Assembly: GCF_000204055.1 (NCBI RefSeq)
Contig: NW_006768776.1
Span: 989,204 to 1,053,203, forward strand
DNA: 64,000 nt
Reading direction: 5' to 3'
Source: Melampsora larici-populina 98AG31
Taxonomy: Eukaryota > Basidiomycota > Pucciniomycetes > Pucciniales > Melampsoraceae
The position numbers were made by a program, and so were the translations under genes. Shown piece after piece: positions 61,301 through 64,000 of the stretch (positions within the stretch are counted from its first letter, which is position 1; each line of letters opens with the position of its first letter). The notes beneath the pieces were generated by a model that saw nothing but the letters and a program-made list of their open reading frames with translations, was not told the DNA's origin and did not search any database.

Positions 61301-62959
61301 AGGATCAGCCATGTTGGTTGACCAAGTTGGACAGTTTATCTGCCTTTTCATTGAAAAACTCAAGAGAGCTCCTTAAACATGATTTATATGAGTCAGTCAC
61401 ATGGGCTTGGGTGCTGGGGGGTTCAAAGCACCTGGCCACTGATCCTCAAGTCTCACAGAAAACAAGCTATAACAAGTGCCCGTGATGCCATGATATGAAG
61501 TTTACTGCTACATGATATCTATTTACCATGCTAGTATATGTATTACATACATGATGTGCACCATGACTCAAACTGAACTAAGCTCCCAGCAACAAGTATA
61601 CTTACTTAGTACATGGAAGTGAGGTTTGATTACATATGTGATAAGAAATGTGTAAGCCTAGTTTCTGACGGGTGCGCAAGGGATATTGAGGTGATGCACA
61701 TGCAAGCACTGTGCAGATGGTATACTGGACTGGATGTCACGAAACTTTGACAGGTCTGGCGCACCTGATGCGTGTCAAAAAAGTTGATCCGAGAAATCCA
61801 TTGGCCGAGCTCGGTAGAGATGAGACTCAGAGTAAGTATTGAGCTGATAGGTATGTAAGAAAAATCGACAACAAGTCAGATGTAGCCCAGGCCCCAAACC
61901 CTCTTGGGGGGCCACTCAGTATACTGCTTCTCGTATCTCGACGAGCCGCCCCTTTTCTGATTCGTGATATCTGTAAGTCAATTAAACAAAGTTTTCTTGA
62001 CCAGGGAATCCTGAAAACTCGCCTAGGAGTGATGGGAATAATTAGATAATGGCTGGAGATTGCACTCTTGGTCGGAAGGTCAGATTAGAAGCACAGTTTA
62101 GGGGAGTATCTATGTAGTGATAACATGTAAACACAAATCCTTCATTTTTCACTAGCCCAGTGTGAGGAGAGCCCGGTTTACGCATAAAGCTTCAAATCAA
62201 GGTGAATACATAGATTCCTAATGAAAGGTCATCTGATGGCGATGATATATTTCAACTTGTATCCGATGATCTTGACTACTTACAAAAGGCCTACACATAG
62301 ACTGTGAGTTCAAAGTGCAAACTTAAACAGTATTCAAGTTAGATTCTTTCTGTGTGTATCTAAAGGAATTGCGCTCATCATGAGGCAACTTACGAGAAGC
62401 GCGTTCAATATACTCCGAGTCCTCACGAAGCCTCATTGAACTCATGTGTTAGTCTTGATTCTTCCAGTTTGATCCAGCCCTTGAGAAAAATCTTAGACAG
62501 ACAGTTGCTATACTAGAAACTTCAAATTGAAAATCCATTGTTTGATGATCAGTCGCACCAGGCCCCCATAGGCTTCAACTTCACTTTATAATTCAGTCAG
62601 GAGTAAACCTCAACAGCTGCAAAGTCTCGAAAATCATCCGCTATGCAACTTTGATTACCTTAGCTAACCCCCTTCGCTCACCACTTCTGACTCCCTATGC
62701 ATTTCTCCAATTGGAAATATAGATATCTCAGACATTGAATGTTCATAAACCTGTGGAGGAATTACATTAGTACATTCTTGAACCGATCAACGCTACATCA
62801 AAGCTCACAAAACTGATTTTGGAGACTGATATAAAGGCATTGAGCCTCTCCTATTCTAGATTGGTTGAAGGTGCATGATCTCATGCTTTGGTACTATCTT
62901 GTTTTTCTACCTTCTTCGCATTCGCTTTCAAGACCAAATTTATTCTTGATTATTTTTCA
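58340..62959. other. Repeat-rich gene-poor region
   Basis: About 4.6 kb with short broken frames only. Some stretches (59863-60230 and 61270-61480) have protein-like composition (TPLPHPATLAIGSPPK) and may be remains of an old element. No family could be named, and no complete gene is supported. Confidence 0.4.
59141..59540. repeat. GC-rich segment with ACCCGG/CCGGGT repeats
   Basis: Several related motifs (GAGCCAACCCGGTTTGG, GACCGGGTCAGCC, CCAACCCAAACCGGTCCCGG, CACCGGGTTGGGTTGG) recur in both orientations over 400 bases, in otherwise AT-rich DNA. The pattern recalls the segment at 27092, though the sequence differs. Confidence 0.55.
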
Positions 62960-63962
62960 ATGTTTTCTTCAAACTGGTTACTGATTCATTTTTGCTTAAT
63001 CATAAATTGTTTACTTGCAAACTCGACTTCCGACGAGATTTCTTATTACGTGCCATCTGAAGGAGGAGGTACGAGTCTCAACAGAGCCACAATATCGGGT
63101 TTAGGTGAACCTCTGAATGTGAATTCAAATCCTGAAGATTAAACTATCTTTATATAATGCTCATTGACCGCGAATTCACCATTTGAAAAAACAAGGTTAT
63201 CATCTCTGCAAAAAGCTCACCTGAAATCCTAACAAATTCAGGTATACAAAACTTTGCTAAATCAATTGGATTGTTGAGTTTCATTTATTTTCTATCTTGT
63301 TCCATCATATGTAAAGATTTTTTTCGAAAAAGTGAAACAGAAGTTATATAGATTTTAATTTTGTTTGATTTATATAGCTCTCAAGAATGTTTGGGACTTC
63401 ATAGAGGTGAATTACAGAAAGCTAATCTAGGTGATGGAAATGGGTGGGTAAATGAGGTAAGTTAAGAACAAAAAAACTGTTTTTGGATACTCTTTACTTT
63501 AATGTTTTCATCAACAAACTTCAATTCGTTATTTTCAGACAAAGCTCTTTCGTCAAGGTAACAAAAATATTTCCTAAACCTCTCGACTTCAGTTTGACAA
63601 AATTTTATGAACAGAGACAATTTTGATCAATTTTTGTTTCTTGACCATCATCATCATTCTGAATAATAAATTTTCATGCATCATAAAACTAGATTTTGGT
63701 GATCCATTCCTCGGTAGCTGTTTGGAAACTTTCATAGGAGGAAACCACTTCCGGTAATTCATCTCCAACCGTCAACATTTTTCCAGAAAAAACTTGATTA
63801 TACTTACTTTATTTATATGTTGTCTTTCAAATCTCAACTCTCCAGTTTTTGGCGTCAAAATGGCACAAAAGCATCAAGTGGTGCCCTTTTTTTATCTGTT
63901 TCGCAAGAAGAAGATTTAAATCATTCACATACTATAGTTCCCAATGGCTACAATCTAGGGAG
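62960..63962 (+). CDS. Conserved fungal secreted protein, 3' end outside window
   Basis: Exons 62960-63118, 63196-63272, 63378-63456, 63539-63557, 63693-63753 and 63846-63962 stay in frame and end at a donor (AG|GTAAGG) at 63963, so more exons lie beyond the window. The signal peptide is MFSSNWLLIHFCLIINCLLA. The mature chain reads GLGEPLN/VIISAKSSPEILTN, IGFSQECLGLHRGELQKANL, GDGNGWVNE, GSCLETFIGGNHFRFWRQNG and LFLSVSQEEDLNHSHTIVPN. This order of motifs, with two Cys, matches an uncharacterised secreted family I recall from many basidiomycetes. Function unknown. Confidence 0.78.
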
Positions 63963-64000
63963 GTAAGGGTTTCACCTTTCTCCGCCATGTCATCAAAGAG

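Overview
The window looks like nuclear DNA of a rust fungus (Pucciniales), most likely Melampsora or a relative; the genus is inference. The grounds are AT-rich DNA, genes broken by many short GT-AG introns (about 50 to 150 bases), small secreted proteins with signal peptides, and dense small transposons. Gene models below were made by joining exons by eye so that reading frame, splice sites and family conservation agree. No rRNA, tRNA or CRISPR was seen.

Layout. Bases 1-9,400: the tail of a KDZ-type transposase, a 1.1 kb foldback element, a five-exon gene of unknown function, a pogo-like element remnant and a 175-residue secreted protein gene. Bases 9,445-14,726: a complete minus-strand GH38 alpha-mannosidase (AMS1 type). 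Bases 14,900-20,000: a cluster of nested terminal-inverted-repeat elements, with a dead Myb/SANT-like gene. Bases 21,026-22,738: SVF1. Bases 23,270-27,000: a DDE transposon inside a PIF/Harbinger-like element. Bases 27,000-31,000: decayed repeats.

Bases 31,000-45,300 are gene-rich: a secreted protein, cytochrome c1, a replication factor C subunit divergently paired with a possible helical-repeat protein, and an unknown three-exon gene. Bases 46,200-52,000 hold repeats, a ten-cysteine secreted protein and a second copy of the 31 kb secreted protein, in opposite orientation and with its promoter. Bases 52,730-58,339: methylenetetrahydrofolate reductase and a 646-residue protein with a possible signal peptide. 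Decayed repeats follow, and the window ends inside another secreted protein gene.

The housekeeping genes (AMS1, SVF1, CYT1, RFC3, MTHFR) share no pathway and are islands in repeat-rich DNA. The accessory theme is five secreted-protein genes, plus one less certain, set among transposons. At least four elements flanked by TTA or a near-TTA triplet, with GAGCATC or GGCTA(C/T)G ends, suggest an active or recently active Harbinger family. No clearly new multi-gene system was found; the strongest leads are the inverted secreted-protein duplication, the nested elements, and a DDE transposase with an open frame but an apparently lost catalytic glutamate.
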